NCBI RefSeq assembly: GCF_001311865.1
Contig: NZ_BBCD01000012.1
Coordinates: 1 to 64,000 of the forward strand
DNA length: 64,000 nucleotides
Direction of reading: 5' to 3'
Source: Piscibacillus salipiscarius JCM 13188
GTDB taxonomy: Bacteria; Bacillota; Bacilli; Bacillales; Alkalibacillaceae
A program made the position numbers and the translations under genes. Positions 20,622-31,345 of this stretch are shown here, one piece after another; positions within the stretch are counted from its first letter, which is position 1; each line of letters opens with the position of its first letter. The notes below the pieces were generated by a model. That model was not told the origin of the DNA. It did no database searches and was given only the letters and a program-made list of their open reading frames with translations.

Positions 20622-21685
20622 TCATCGTATTTTTATTAGATTAACAACATCGCTTTTCACTTCTTTTGCTTGGTAACGGCTCATTGTTTGTTTGAAATGG
20701 TCGCGTTTCTCATAAAGTGTATTAATCTTTTGAATCAAGTGCTCTCTTGTTAAATCTTCCTCTTCAATAACTTCGGCATACCCTTGCTTCTTAAATGATT
20801 CAGCATTTAATATTTGGTCTCCTCTGCTTTGCTGCCTTGACAGCGGAATGAGGAGCATTGGAATATTGAGTGCTAAAAATTCAAAAATAGAGTTTGACCC
20901 TGCCCGCGAAACAATCACATCCGTAATAGAAAATAAATCTTTTAACTCATCAGAGATATATTCATACTGGACGTAACCTGGTTGGTTTATCGATTCATCG
21001 ATCTTACCTTTTCCGCAAAGATGGATCACTTGGTACTCTTTTAAAAGTACTGGAAGCGCAAGTCTGACAGATTCATTAATTTTTGTGCCCCTGAACTACC
21101 TCCCATAATTAAAATAATTGGTTTTTTATCGTTTAACCCCGTGAAGTTATAAGCTCTCTGCGGATCTCCTTCAAACAGTTCTTCTCGTATAATCGCACCC
21201 ATATGTTTTACTTTTTCCTTTGGCAGGTGATCGCCTGTCTCTGGAAAAGTCGTTAATATATGTGGGCTAAACTTCGTCGCTATTTTATTAGCTAAACCAG
21301 GAGTATAATCAGACTCATGGATAATTGATGGAATTCCAACCATCTTTGATGCCATAACGACTGGGACTGACACAAACCCACCTTTAGAGAAAACAATAGA
21401 TGGATTAATTTGTTTAAGTAGCAACCTTGCCTGAAAAATACCTTTTAACACTAGAAAAGGATCTTTCATATTTTGTATTGAAATATACCTTCTTAATTTT
21501 CCAGTAGCAATTCCGTGATAAGTGACTCCTTCTAAATCACTAATTAAGTCTTTTTCAATTCCGTTATATGAACCGATGTAATGAACATCATACCCTTCTT
21601 GTAAAAACTCAGGGATTAAGGCCAAGTTCACAACGACATGACCTGCTGTTCCTCCACCAGTAAAGACGATTGATTTTTGACCCAT
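20622..21685 (-). CDS. MurG-type N-acetylglucosaminyltransferase paralog (frameshifted)
   Basis: MurG transfers GlcNAc from UDP-GlcNAc to lipid I, forming lipid II at the inner face of the membrane. The glycine-rich loop FTGGGTAGH, KGGFVSVPV, HESDYTPGLANK, MGGSSGAQK and the donor-site motifs SRAGSNSIFEF and PLSRQQSRGDQILNA are all present. One break near 21040 splits the frame; together about 354 residues. The sequence resembles the second MurG found in the B. cereus group (murG2) more than the division-cluster enzyme, and no mur or fts genes lie nearby. It is therefore probably an accessory paralog. Confidence 0.85.
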
Positions 21686-21778
21686 GCACCGTCTTCCCTT
21701 CTATTCTTATCTATAAAAATCAAGTATAATGACATATTAGCAAATGTCGTTCGTTTTGAATAGGAGCGCGATCAATTT

Positions 21779-23120
21779 ATGTATGAAACACAAACCATTT
21801 CACAAAAACTAAAACTGTTTATTAAAATACTCATCCCTATCCTTGTAACGCAAGTTGGACTTTACCTAATGAATTTTTTCGATACCATTATGGCAGGTAG
21901 GCTGGTGCCAATGATCTTGCAGGTGTCGCCATTGGATCGTCTATTTGGGTACCTATATTAACTGGGGTGACAGGTATACTGATGGCCATTCCACCAATCG
22001 TATCTCAATTATTGGGTGCACAAAAAGCGAGCAAATTACATATGTTATAAGACAAGGAGTTTACCTCTCGGTTGCTATTTCTGGGTTGATTTTTGTACTA
22101 GGTGCGTTAGTTTTAACACCTCTATTAAATAATTTATCATTGGATCCCGAAGTTCGTCATATCTCTAAGTATATTTAGTAAGTCTCGGTATTGGAATGGC
22201 GCCGCTATTTATTTTCAACTTACTTAGGTCGTTCATAGATGCACTTGGTCAGACGAAGACATCCATGATTATTATATTAATGGCATTGCCTTTAAATATA
22301 CTTTTTAATTACATATTTATTTTGGTAAATTTGGTATACCTGCATTGGGTGGAATCGGTGCAGGGATTGCATCTACTGTCACTTATTTTATTTCAGCGGG
22401 CGTGGCTGTCTTTATTACTCAAAGAAAAACTCCATTTAGTGATTATCAAATTTTTCTGCCGTTGAAAAGCCATCATTAAACGCTTGGAAGGAACAACTTA
22501 AAATTGGCATACCGATCGGGATTACGATTTTCTTTGAAACAAGTATTTTTGCTGCGATTACTCTTCTAATGAGCGCCTATAATACTGAGACCATTGCTGC
22601 TCACCAAGCTGCAATTAACTTTGCGACTCTTTTTTATATGTTACCTTTAGCGATTGCTATGGCACTTACTATTGCAGTGGGATTTGAAGTTGGAGCGAGA
22701 AGACTACATGAAGCCGTCACTTATGCCAAAATCGGTATCAGTTCGGGGATTATCTTCTCAGCAATCAGCGGTGTGTTAATTTTCGTTTTCAGAGAACATG
22801 TTGCCATGCTTTATAGTAATGACCCAGTTGTCATGAGCCTCATGCAAACGTTCTTAATCTATGCGATCTTTTTCCAGTTATCCGACGGGATTGGCACACC
22901 CATTCAAGGGGCTCTACGTGGGTATAAAGATGTTAATACAGCCTCGGTCATAGCCCTTATTTCTTTTTGGATATTAGGTCTTCCATCAGGTTACTTAGTC
23001 GCAAACTTCACACCACTTGGACCATATGGTTATTGGATTGGTTTAATTACGGGATTAGGTTTTGGAGCGATTGCTTTGACGATCAGACTTGTATACGTTA
23101 GTAAAAACAGAGTTCGCTAG
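21779..23120 (+). CDS. MATE family multidrug efflux protein (frameshifted)
   Basis: After bridging breaks near 21895, 21945, 22170 and 22325-22470, this is a 12-helix MATE/NorM-type antiporter of about 450 residues. Typical signatures are [18 protein letters not shown] in helix 1, [24 protein letters not shown] and [25 protein letters not shown]. Such proteins expel cationic drugs using Na+ or H+. The start ATG follows AGGAGCGCG. A hairpin terminator overlaps the stop codon. It is divergent from the murG paralog with about 90 bp between. Confidence 0.85.
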
Positions 23121-23135
23121 GTGCGAACTCTGTTT
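23105..23135 (+). terminator. Terminator overlapping the MATE stop codon
   Basis: A perfect 13-bp stem AAACAGAGTTCGC / GCGAACTCTGTTT with the TAG stop in the loop. Confidence 0.75.
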
Positions 23136-23225
23136 ATGATGGCTAAAAAATTGCATGGCTACATGTAAAGGTACTTGTTCATGATACTTTCACGTGTCGT
23201 GATTTAGTATATAGATTAAACTTTT

Positions 23226-23372
23226 TCTATGAACGTAATTCTCTTTTCTATAAACGGTTTTCACTTTTCTATGAACGTAACTCTTCTCTCTATAAACGGT
23301 TATCGCCTTTCTATGAACGTAACTCTCGCATCTATTAACGGTACTTCACTCTTTATGAACGTAGGTACCGAA
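23226..23372. repeat. 21-bp periodic repeat array, seven units
   Basis: Related units start at 23226, 23247, 23268, 23289, 23310, 23331 and 23352, exactly 21 bp apart. Units alternate between TCTATGAACGTAA and TCTATAAACGGTT followed by pyrimidine-rich filler, giving a 42-bp higher-order period. The array fills the space between the MATE terminator and the aldehyde dehydrogenase terminator. No ORF is present. Confidence 0.8.
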
Positions 23373-23384
23373 ATTTCATTAAAA

Positions 23385-23413
23385 AACAAGCTGTGAATCA
23401 TTCACAGCTTGTT
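23385..23413 (-). terminator. Terminator of the aldehyde dehydrogenase gene
   Basis: A perfect 13-bp stem AACAAGCTGTGAA / TTCACAGCTTGTT with a 3-nt loop. On the minus strand it is followed by TTTT. Confidence 0.88.
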
Positions 23414-23417
23414 ATCC

Positions 23418-24839
23418 TTACTTCAAGTTCATAACGATCAATCGTTCTTCGGTCATCTCTTTAATACTGTACTTAGGTCCTTCTTTGCCCCAACCACTAT
23501 CTTTCATACCACCATATGGCATGAGATCGACACGAAACTGAGTAGCATCGTTAATCATAATGCCACCAACCTCCATCTTACGTGCGGCTTTCATCGCCTT
23601 ATTAATATTGTTAGTGAAAATGCCGCCTTGTAAGCCATAGTTAGATTGGTTTACCTCTTTTAGACAATCATCTAAATCACTGTATGTGATAAGTGAAAGA
23701 ATTGGAGCAAACACTTCGTCACACACAACTTTCATCTCTTGAGTGACATTCGTTAACACAGTTGGCTCTAAGAAATTATCTTTTCGATTACCTCCAACTA
23801 AAACAGTTGCACCCTGTTCTTTTGCCTCCTGAACCCATTTTTCTGCACGTTCAGCTTCCTCTACAGAAATCATCGGGCCTAAGTCCGTATCGTCATTAAA
23901 CGGATCACCTATATTGAGGTTATTAATGGCAGTTAATAACTCGCTTTCGAATTCATCTTTGACTTTTTCATCAACATAGACGCGCTGAACTGATATACAT
24001 ACTTGTCCTGCATAGGCATAGCTTTTCGCAGCAATGACTTGTGCAGCTTCTTTAACGTTTGTATCATAATCTACAATTACGGGTGAGTTATTTCCGAGTT
24101 CCATAACCAGTTTCTTCATTCCAGTGTTCTGTTTAATATTAAGACCAACTTCAGCGCTTCCTGTGAACGTGAACAACTGAATTCGTTCATCTTGTGTTAA
24201 CCATTTACCAATTTCCGAGCCTTTCCCCGTAACCACATTTAATACACCAGCAGGAAGACCAGCTTCCTCAAACAATTTTGCTAAAATTAATGCTGTAGTA
24301 GGCGTGGCGCTTGCAGGCTTAAGCACGACCGTGTTTCCTGCTGCGAGTGCTGGTCCAATTTTGTGCATGACTAGATTTAAAGGAAAATTAAATGGACTAA
24401 TTGCAGCAACGACTCCGACTGGTACACGAATGGTAAAGGCCATTCGGTTTTCACTACCTGGCGCACCTTCTATTGGAACACCTTCACCAGCTAATCGTTT
24501 CGCTTCTTCAGCAGATAAAAGGGTTGTCTCAACCGCACGATCGACTTCAGAACGAGCCTGTTTTATCGGCTTTCCTGCTTCATGAGTAATGTTTTTAGCA
24601 ATTTCCTCTTTATGATCTTTAAGTAATTGAGCGACTTTCATTAAAATTTCATAACGTTCGTAAGGTGTCGTTAAATCATTTTGAAATGCCTGTTCTGCTG
24701 AATCGACGGCAGCAGTCACATCTTTTTCTTCAGCTTTTGATACTTTTGCATAGACTTCTTGATTTGTTTTATCTAATACATCAATCTTTTCATCTTTTTC
24801 TTGCCATTTTCCATCAGTAAGTAAACCAAATGTTTGCAT
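23418..24839 (-). CDS. NAD(P)-dependent aldehyde dehydrogenase
   Basis: An intact ALDH-superfamily enzyme of 473 residues that oxidises an aldehyde to the acid. The NAD-binding PFNFPLNLVMHKIGPALAAGNTVVLKPA, the FTGSAEVG loop, the general base in VMELGNNSP and the nucleophile in YAGQVCISVQRVYV are all visible. The QRVYV after the Cys resembles lactaldehyde, succinic-semialdehyde-like and GapN-type branches. The substrate is uncertain. I take ATG 24839 (MQTFGLLTDGKW), well spaced from GAAAGGGTG, over the upstream GTG. It is monocistronic, with a terminator of its own. Confidence 0.88.
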   Translation of the reverse strand: MQTFGLLTDGKWQEKDEKIDVLDKTNQEVYAKVSKAEEKDVTAAVDSAEQAFQNDLTTPYERYEILMKVAQLLKDHKEEIAKNITHEAGKPIKQARSEVDRAVETTLLSAEEAKRLAGEGVPIEGAPGSENRMAFTIRVPVGVVAAISPFNFPLNLVMHKIGPALAAGNTVVLKPASATPTTALILAKLFEEAGLPAGVLNVVTGKGSEIGKWLTQDERIQLFTFTGSAEVGLNIKQNTGMKKLVMELGNNSPVIVDYDTNVKEAAQVIAAKSYAYAGQVCISVQRVYVDEKVKDEFESELLTAINNLNIGDPFNDDTDLGPMISVEEAERAEKWVQEAKEQGATVLVGGNRKDNFLEPTVLTNVTQEMKVVCDEVFAPILSLITYSDLDDCLKEVNQSNYGLQGGIFTNNINKAMKAARKMEVGGIMINDATQFRVDLMPYGGMKDSGWGKEGPKYSIKEMTEERLIVMNLK

Positions 24840-24905
24840 CGTTAACACCCTTTCATTTGTGTCTAATATTCATATTTCACAAAACATATGGGTGTAAACA
24901 TAAAA

Positions 24906-24932
24906 AAGCTTGGACCATCAAGATCCAAGCTT
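24906..24932 (-). terminator. Terminator of the nucleoside transporter gene
   Basis: A stem AAGCTTGGA / TCCAAGCTT followed on the minus strand by TTTTTT. Confidence 0.85.
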
Positions 24933-24940
24933 TACTTACA

Positions 24941-26143
24941 TTAGATAAATAGTCCTGCAATTGTAGCAGACAAGATTGATGCTAAAGTCGCACCAATTAA
25001 TAATTTCATCCCGAAACGAGAAACAACTTTACCTTTTTCACTACTAATACCAGCAACAGTACCTGCGATAATACCAATTGATGAGAAGTTAGCAAAGCTT
25101 GTTAAGAATACTGAGATGACACCAATAGATTTTTCAGACATGCCATCCATTGCAGCTTGTAATTCTAACATAGCAACGAATTCATTGGTAATAACTTTAA
25201 GACCCATGATACCACCAGCTTGAGCGATTTCACCAGCTGGTACACCCATTAAGAACGCAATTGGTGCTAAAATCCAACCTAAGATTTCTTGAAGTGTTAA
25301 TCCACCTGCGATTGCACCTAATACAAAGTTAACTAGTTCTAATGAAGCTAAGAACGCAATTAACATAGTAGCAACGATTAGGGCGATTTTACCACCATCT
25401 AAGGCACCATTAGCCATTGCCTCGAATACACTTTTAGATTCTGATACATCTTTGATATCGACTGCATCATCTTCATCCTCAACACTTACAGGTGCAATAA
25501 TAGAAGCTAAGATTAATGCACTGAACATGTTAAGTGGAATTGCCACTAAGACGTATTGCTCAGGTAACATTTGTAGGTAAGCACCAACGATTGAAGCTGA
25601 TACTGATCCCATAGCAGAAGCGCTTACAATGTATAATCTGTTTTCAGTTACACGATGGAACTGAGATTTAATTGCAAGTAGTGCTTCAGATTGTCCGAAG
25701 AACATACTGTTAACCGCATTGAATGACTCAATTTTCGGTAAACCTGTAATTTTCGAAATAACCCCGCCTAAAAATTGAATTAACCAAGGCAAAATTCTTA
25801 AATAAGTTAAAACGGATAAAATAGTAGCAAAGAATACAATAATTAATAGTACGTCAAAGAAGAATACACTTGCCTCAGACTCAATTGAAATTCCACCTAA
25901 GACGAAGTCGACACCAACCTTACCAAACTCAATCAGTTTATTGAAAACATCTGATATGGTCGTAATAATCATTTTACCGATTGGTGTATTAAACATAAAC
26001 CAAGTAATTAATAGCTGAGCGATCAGCATGAAAGCGATTCCTTTAAATGGTATGCTCTTTTTATCATTTGACATGAACCATGCAATCGCTAACACAATTG
26101 CTATCGCTGCTATTGCAAAGATAATATCTAATATTATACCCAC
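24941..26143 (-). CDS. nupC: NupC family concentrative nucleoside transporter
   Basis: An intact 400-residue CNT-family symporter with the expected helix plan: three N-terminal helices (FAIAAIAIVLAIAWF and so on), the gate-domain motif FFGQSEALLAIKSQF, SASAMGSVSASIVGAYLQMLP, the helical hairpin LMGVPAGEIAQAGGIMGLK, and the GxxFANFSSIGI motif near the C-terminus (LTSFANFSSIGIIAGT). It imports nucleosides with Na+ or H+. An SD AAGGGAGG precedes the start. Two CGAACT repeats lie upstream of its promoter and may be operator elements. Confidence 0.92.
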   Translation of the reverse strand: MGIILDIIFAIAAIAIVLAIAWFMSNDKKSIPFKGIAFMLIAQLLITWFMFNTPIGKMIITTISDVFNKLIEFGKVGVDFVLGGISIESEASVFFFDVLLIIVFFATILSVLTYLRILPWLIQFLGGVISKITGLPKIESFNAVNSMFFGQSEALLAIKSQFHRVTENRLYIVSASAMGSVSASIVGAYLQMLPEQYVLVAIPLNMFSALILASIIAPVSVEDEDDAVDIKDVSESKSVFEAMANGALDGGKIALIVATMLIAFLASLELVNFVLGAIAGGLTLQEILGWILAPIAFLMGVPAGEIAQAGGIMGLKVITNEFVAMLELQAAMDGMSEKSIGVISVFLTSFANFSSIGIIAGTVAGISSEKGKVVSRFGMKLLIGATLASILSATIAGLFI

Positions 26144-26171
26144 GATCTTGTCCTCCCTTTAAGTCTAAAGA

Positions 26172-26199
26172 ATCATATCACAATTTTAGATTGTAGCAA
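26172..26199 (-). promoter_or_regulatory. Candidate promoter of nupC
   Basis: Minus strand TTGCTA (complement of 26194-26199), a 16-bp spacer and TATGAT (complement of 26172-26177). Confidence 0.45.
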
Positions 26200-26251
26200 C
26201 TTTTCTTAAACTTAACAACACTTTAATCTTATAAAAATATTGGTAAATAAA

Positions 26252-26275
26252 AGTTCGATAATTGCGAATAGTTCG
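26252..26275 (-). promoter_or_regulatory. Repeated CGAACT elements upstream of nupC
   Basis: AGTTCG occurs at 26252-26257 and 26270-26275, 18 bp apart (CGAACT on the minus strand), with a GCGAAT element between. The CGAAC core resembles the PurR box of Bacillus, whose regulon includes nucleoside uptake, but the direct orientation is unusual. Tentative. Confidence 0.3.
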
Positions 26276-26307
26276 ATTTCAAGGGTTTTAGCTATATTTA
26301 TCTTAAC

Positions 26308-26913
26308 CTAATGATCTTCTTTTATAATTATTCGTTTATATGTAGATCCTTTTTGAGATAGTAGTTTAACGATTTGTTCTGTTTTGGTTTGGTCATTAGG
26401 AGAATTATCTCCGTCTGTTAAATGTAAGATTTCGGCCTTTATTTTAGTTTCTTTTATTTGCTTTAAAGGTGTATAAAAAAGACGTTCCTCCTATAAATTT
26501 CGGAAGAGGAATTTCACTTTTATTATAATCGAAAATGCTTTGATCATGGAATAAGATGATGTCATAATTCCAGTTTTTAAGATAATAGCGAATGGTTTCT
26601 GTATGGGGATTCATTGAATAGGAGGTATCAACTAGTAAAAGTTTTACAGCAAGATGGTTAGTAAGTTTAATCCTATTGAAGTTAATACTTTCTTCTAAAT
26701 TTTTTGATAGGCTAAGTGAGTTAATAGTGTTCTTTTTATATTTATTTTTTGTGTATGAATATAATTTGATGGTTTGTGCTGTAATAATAATCTTTTAAGT
26801 TGTTCATCGCTAATTGGTATACGGCTTTTCGTCTTTGCTTGTTTTTGAACTTTTTGAGTTATAATCGGCGGCCTCTTATGAAAAAAAGTTGGTGGCTGTT
26901 GTTCATAATGCAT
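26308..26913 (-). CDS. VWA-domain-like protein of unknown function (frameshifted)
   Basis: About 200 residues after bridging breaks near 26690 and 26490. The first 70 residues are basic and proline-rich (MHYEQQPPTFFHKRPPIITQ). The rest looks like a compact von Willebrand factor A fold: a strand ending in the MIDAS-type motif VDTSYSM (D-x-S-x-S), a conserved GGTS with threonine, and LHLTDGDNSPND. These residues would bind Mg2+. An AAGGAGCG site precedes ATG 26913. It lies between nupC and odhB on the same strand, with an odhB terminator upstream. I do not recognise a named family. Related VWA proteins act with AAA ATPases, but none is adjacent. Confidence 0.6.
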
Positions 26914-26972
26914 TATATACGCTCCTTAACTTTTTTAAAATTTATATGATTAGAAACCGCTAATTATAAATA

Positions 26973-27000
26973 AAGCCCGCTCTTAAAACAGAACGGGCTT
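26973..27000 (-). terminator. Terminator of odhAB
   Basis: A stem AAGCCCG / CGGGCTT with an inner TCT/AGA extension. On the minus strand it is followed by a T-rich stretch. Confidence 0.75.
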
Positions 27001-27007
27001 CAATTAT

Positions 27008-28285
27008 TTAACCTTCTAGTAATAGATCATAAGGATCTTCAATCATTTGTTTTACTCGATCAAGGAATTGTACGGCTTCACGGCCATCAATGATTCTGTG
27101 GTCGTAAGACATCGCGATGTACATCATAGGACGAACCTCGATTGAATCATCTGGCATTACTTTAGGGCGTTTTTCGATCTTGTGCATTCCTAAAATACCT
27201 ACTTGAGGAGTGTTTAGGATTGGTGTTGATAATAATGAACCGAAAATACCACCGTTAGTAATGGTGAATGATCCGCCTTGTAAATCTTTTAATCCTAATT
27301 TACCATCACGAGCTTTCTTCGCAAGTTCACCAATTTCGCTTTCAATTCCTGCAAAGCTTAGACGATCTGCATCACGAACAACTGGTACAACTAGACCTTC
27401 TTCAGTTGATACCGCAACTCCGATGTCGTAGAATTGCTTCTTAACAACTTCATCGCCTTGAATTTCCGCATTGACTAATGGGAATTCTTTAAGTGCTCCA
27501 ACTACAGCTTTAGTGAAGAATGACATGAAACCAAGTTTAACACCATGTTTTTCTTGGAATGCTTCTTTACGCTCAGAACGAACTTTCATCATATTTGTCA
27601 TGTCTACTTCGTTAAATGTAGTTAGCATAGCAGCTGTATGCTGCGCTTCAACTAGACGTTTCGCAATGGTTTGACGACGACGTGACATTTTCTCACGTAC
27701 AACCGGCTTATCAAACTCTGTTTTCTCAGCAGATTTTTCTTCTTTCTTAGAAGATTTCTTACCTGAGTCAGCTTTAGCACTCGCAGCAGCTTCAACATCT
27801 TCTTTAGAGATGCGTCCTACTGGATCTTTAGGTTTGATTTCGCTTAAATCAATACCTAATTCACGAGCCCTTTTACGTGTCGCAGGCGATGCTACTGGTT
27901 GATCAGCTTGATTATCACTTTCGCCTTCTTCATCAGTTTGAGGCGACTCTTCTTTAGCTTCAGATTTTTCTTCTTTCTTCGGCTCTTCTTTCTTCTCTTC
28001 TTTGTCGCTAGAATCATCGGAGTCATCTGATCCTGATGCTTCACCGTTTTCATCTACTTTAGCAATGACATCGCCTACTTCTACATCATCACCTTCTTCA
28101 ACTAAAACCTCTGCGATCACACCAGAGAAGTCTGAGTTTACTTCAACATTAACTTTGTCTGTTTCTAATTCTACAACTGGGTCACCTTTTTCAACTTTAT
28201 CGCCTTTTGAGACAAGCCATTCAGCAACCGTACCTTCTGTAATCGATTCGGCTAATTCAGGAACTACAATTTCCTTCACTTTCAT
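27008..28285 (-). CDS. odhB: 2-oxoglutarate dehydrogenase E2, dihydrolipoyl succinyltransferase
   Basis: Intact, 425 residues. An N-terminal lipoyl domain carries the modified lysine in ELETDKVNVEV (about residue 43). A very acidic/lysine linker follows (about residues 85-145), then the E1/E3-binding domain (ASPATRKRARELGIDLSEI) and the acyltransferase domain with the active-site histidine in MSYDHRIIDGREA. It transfers the succinyl group to CoA in the TCA cycle. The start lies after a GGAGG site, 8 bp behind odhA. The acidic linker suggests a salt-adapted proteome. Confidence 0.95.
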   Translation of the reverse strand: MKVKEIVVPELAESITEGTVAEWLVSKGDKVEKGDPVVELETDKVNVEVNSDFSGVIAEVLVEEGDDVEVGDVIAKVDENGEASGSDDSDDSSDKEEKKEEPKKEEKSEAKEESPQTDEEGESDNQADQPVASPATRKRARELGIDLSEIKPKDPVGRISKEDVEAAASAKADSGKKSSKKEEKSAEKTEFDKPVVREKMSRRRQTIAKRLVEAQHTAAMLTTFNEVDMTNMMKVRSERKEAFQEKHGVKLGFMSFFTKAVVGALKEFPLVNAEIQGDEVVKKQFYDIGVAVSTEEGLVVPVVRDADRLSFAGIESEIGELAKKARDGKLGLKDLQGGSFTITNGGIFGSLLSTPILNTPQVGILGMHKIEKRPKVMPDDSIEVRPMMYIAMSYDHRIIDGREAVQFLDRVKQMIEDPYDLLLEG

Positions 28286-28293
28286 TTCCTCCT

Positions 28294-31123
28294 TTAATCG
28301 AGCGTTAATGCTTCATTAATAATTCGATTTTGTTCTGACTTATGAATGTTCGGACTACCAACAGCTGGTGAAGAACGATAAGGGCGTCCAACATATTCAA
28401 GCTTCTGTTTAACCTTTTTGATGGACTGAATTCTTTCTTTAACAAAATCCCAACTACCCATATTCTTAGGTTCTTCTTGTACCCAAACAATCTCTTCTAC
28501 ATTTTTATATTTTTTCAATATCTTTTGTAGCTCTTTATCAGGGAAAGGATAAATTTGTTCTAAACGAACAATGTGAATCTCTTCATTAGGATCTCGATCC
28601 TCTAACTCTTCTTCAATATCAACCATGATTTTTCCGCTACCTATAACAAGTCGTTTGACGTTATCTGGCTTTTCTCCAATTCCTTCTTGTTCAAGAATGC
28701 TTAAGAATTTGCCATTTGATAATTTTTCAGCTTCAACGGCTACTCGTTGGTTACGAATTAGACTCTTCGGTGTCATAAGTACAAGCGGACGAGCAGCTTC
28801 TGTTCCTACAATCGCAGCTTGACGACGTAATAAATGGAAGTACTGAGCTGAAGTTGTCACATTAGCAACTGTCCAGTTATTTTCAGCTGATAACTGTAAG
28901 AAACGCTCTAGGCGTGCACTTGAGTGCTCTGGGCCTTGACCTTCATAACCATGAGGCAATAGCATAACCATACTTGCAATTTGGCCCCATTTTGCACGGC
29001 CAGCTGCAATGAACTGATCAAAAATGACTTGAGCCGCATTCGCAAAGTCACCATACTGTGCTTCCCAAAGTACTAAAGTATCATCTGACTGAACACTGTA
29101 GCCATATTCAAACCCAAGAACACCAGCTTCAGATAACGGACTGTTGTAAATGCTGAATGATGAATTAGCATCTTCCAGACCATGGAAAGGGCTGTATTTT
29201 TCTTGAGTATTGACATCATTTAATACGGCATGACGATGCGCAAACGTACCACGTTCAGAATCCTGGCCTGTCATACGAATTGGCGTTCCGTCTTTTAAAA
29301 TTGAAGCAAATGCTAAGGCTTCACCTAAAGCCCAATCAATTTTCTCGCCATCATCGAATGCTTTTTCACGGCGCTTAAGGATTTTTTCAAGTTTCTTAAA
29401 CCCTTCAAATCCTTCTGGACGTTTAACATATCTTGATTAAGCTTCTTCAATGCATCTAGTTCAACGGCTGTTTCAATTTGATCCAATCCATTTACAACTT
29501 CATCAGGTAAATCAGGAACTGAAGGATCTTTAAATTCGCTTTCCTTCATGTTGTCGTAAATTTCACGAAGCTGTTTCTTTACGTCTTCTTTATATGTTTT
29601 AGACTCTTCTTCAGATAATACTTTTTCTTCAACAAGACGATTAGCATAAACTTCATATGCAGTTGGATGATTATCGATATCTTGATAAAGCTGAGGCTGC
29701 GTACCTCTTGGTTCATCCATTTCATTGTGCCCATAACGTCTATAACCAACTAAATCAATTAATACATCTTTTTTGAATTGTTTACGGTACTGATATGAAA
29801 ATTCAACTGCAGTTAAACATGCAATTGGGTCATCTGCATTGACATGAATAACAGGAATTTCAAATCCTTTTGCTAAATCACTTGCATACTTAGTTGAGCG
29901 TCCATCTTGGTGGTTAGTTGTGAAACCTACTAAGTTATTCGCAATTAGATGGATGGATCCACCCGTTTCATATCCTCGTAATTGGGATAGGTTTAACGTC
30001 TCCGCAACAACACCTTCACCGATGAATGCTGCATCTCCGTGAATTTGAATGTTAAATGCTTTATTAACATCATTCTTTGCATAGCCACTCTCATCACGCT
30101 GATCTTGTACCGCACGTGTATACCCACCTACAACGGGATTAACAAACTCTAGGTGAGATGGGTTGTGTGCTAGTGTAATCCTTGTTTTACTTTCATCGCC
30201 TTCAACATACTCACGGTTTGCACCAAAGTGATATTTTACATCACCTGTCCAACCATAGTTAATACCTGTTGAACCTTCTGATGGTACTAAAGTTTTATCC
30301 GGTGCATGAGCAAACTCAGAGAAAATCATTTCATAAGGTTTACCTAATACATGAGCTAATACATTTAAGCGACCACGGTGAGCCATTCCCATCATAATAT
30401 GATCTACATCATCTTTATGAGCATTCATCACCATACGATCTAGCATCGGCACCATGACATCTAAACCTTCTATAGAGAAACGCTTCTGGGCCACGAACGT
30501 CTTAGCTAAGAACTGTTCAAAGCCTTCAACATCGCCTAAACGCTTTAAAATCTGTTTCTTTTGTTCATTATCTACAGAAACATCAAAAGCGCCAGTTTCT
30601 ACTTTCGTGTAGAGCCACTCGCGTTCATCATCGTCAGGAATATGATTAAATTCGTATGAAATCGTTCCTGAATATTTCTTTTTAGATGCTGCACAAAATC
30701 CCAAGCATTTCTAACGTTGCTTGGTACTTTTGGTGTTAATAGTTTAGCATCAAGTTGTTTAAGGTCACCTTCAGTTAAATCATATTTTTTAGGATCAACT
30801 AAAGCTGAATACCTATCATCCTGCTTTCCAACTGGAAAAATATCCGCTTCTAGATGTCCGTGTCTACGGATTGCCTCAACTAATTTCATCGCGGATGTTA
30901 GCTTTTGTAAATCAGCTGTTGATGTCGCTGACTGACTAGTTGATGATTCACCAGTTGATTGAGACACCCAAGTAGGTGCTCCGTGTTCGTCAAACATATG
31001 ACGCAGTGTTTCATCAACTGCATCAGGGTCATCTAGGTATAGATCATACTGCTCTTCTACATAGCCCATATTCGGACCATGAAAAGCATCCCAAACATTG
31101 TCATTAGACCCTTTGATTGCCAC
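28294..31123 (-). CDS. odhA: 2-oxoglutarate dehydrogenase E1 (frameshifted)
   Basis: This thiamine-diphosphate enzyme decarboxylates 2-oxoglutarate. Three frames join into about 940 residues, the usual length. The N-terminus ([29 protein letters not shown]) is of the Bacillus type. The ThDP-binding stretch [20 protein letters not shown], the [24 protein letters not shown] block and the C-terminal transketolase-like half ([27 protein letters not shown]) are all intact. Breaks lie near 30690 and 29300. Because the gene is central to metabolism, these are almost certainly sequence errors. The GTG start follows GGGGGTAG. Confidence 0.93.
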
Positions 31124-31345
31124 TGTTTACTACCCCCATCAGTTTTCGAATAAGTAATTATTTCTACTTGTTTTATTAGCAGTTTTTTAAGTTATCTCTA
31201 TCGAATTGTTTACCCTTTCTAGAGTATTCACAAACAATTATAAAATCATAACTTAAAAACATCATAATCATCACAATTAGTATATATGAAAATTTACCAA
31301 TAGAAAAGGTAAACACAACAAAAATTGTCGGATTAACGCATATAA

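Noticed and set aside
23226-23372. CRISPR array
   Set aside because: Units are 21 bp with no distinct repeat/spacer division, both parts diverge gradually, and no cas genes are present.
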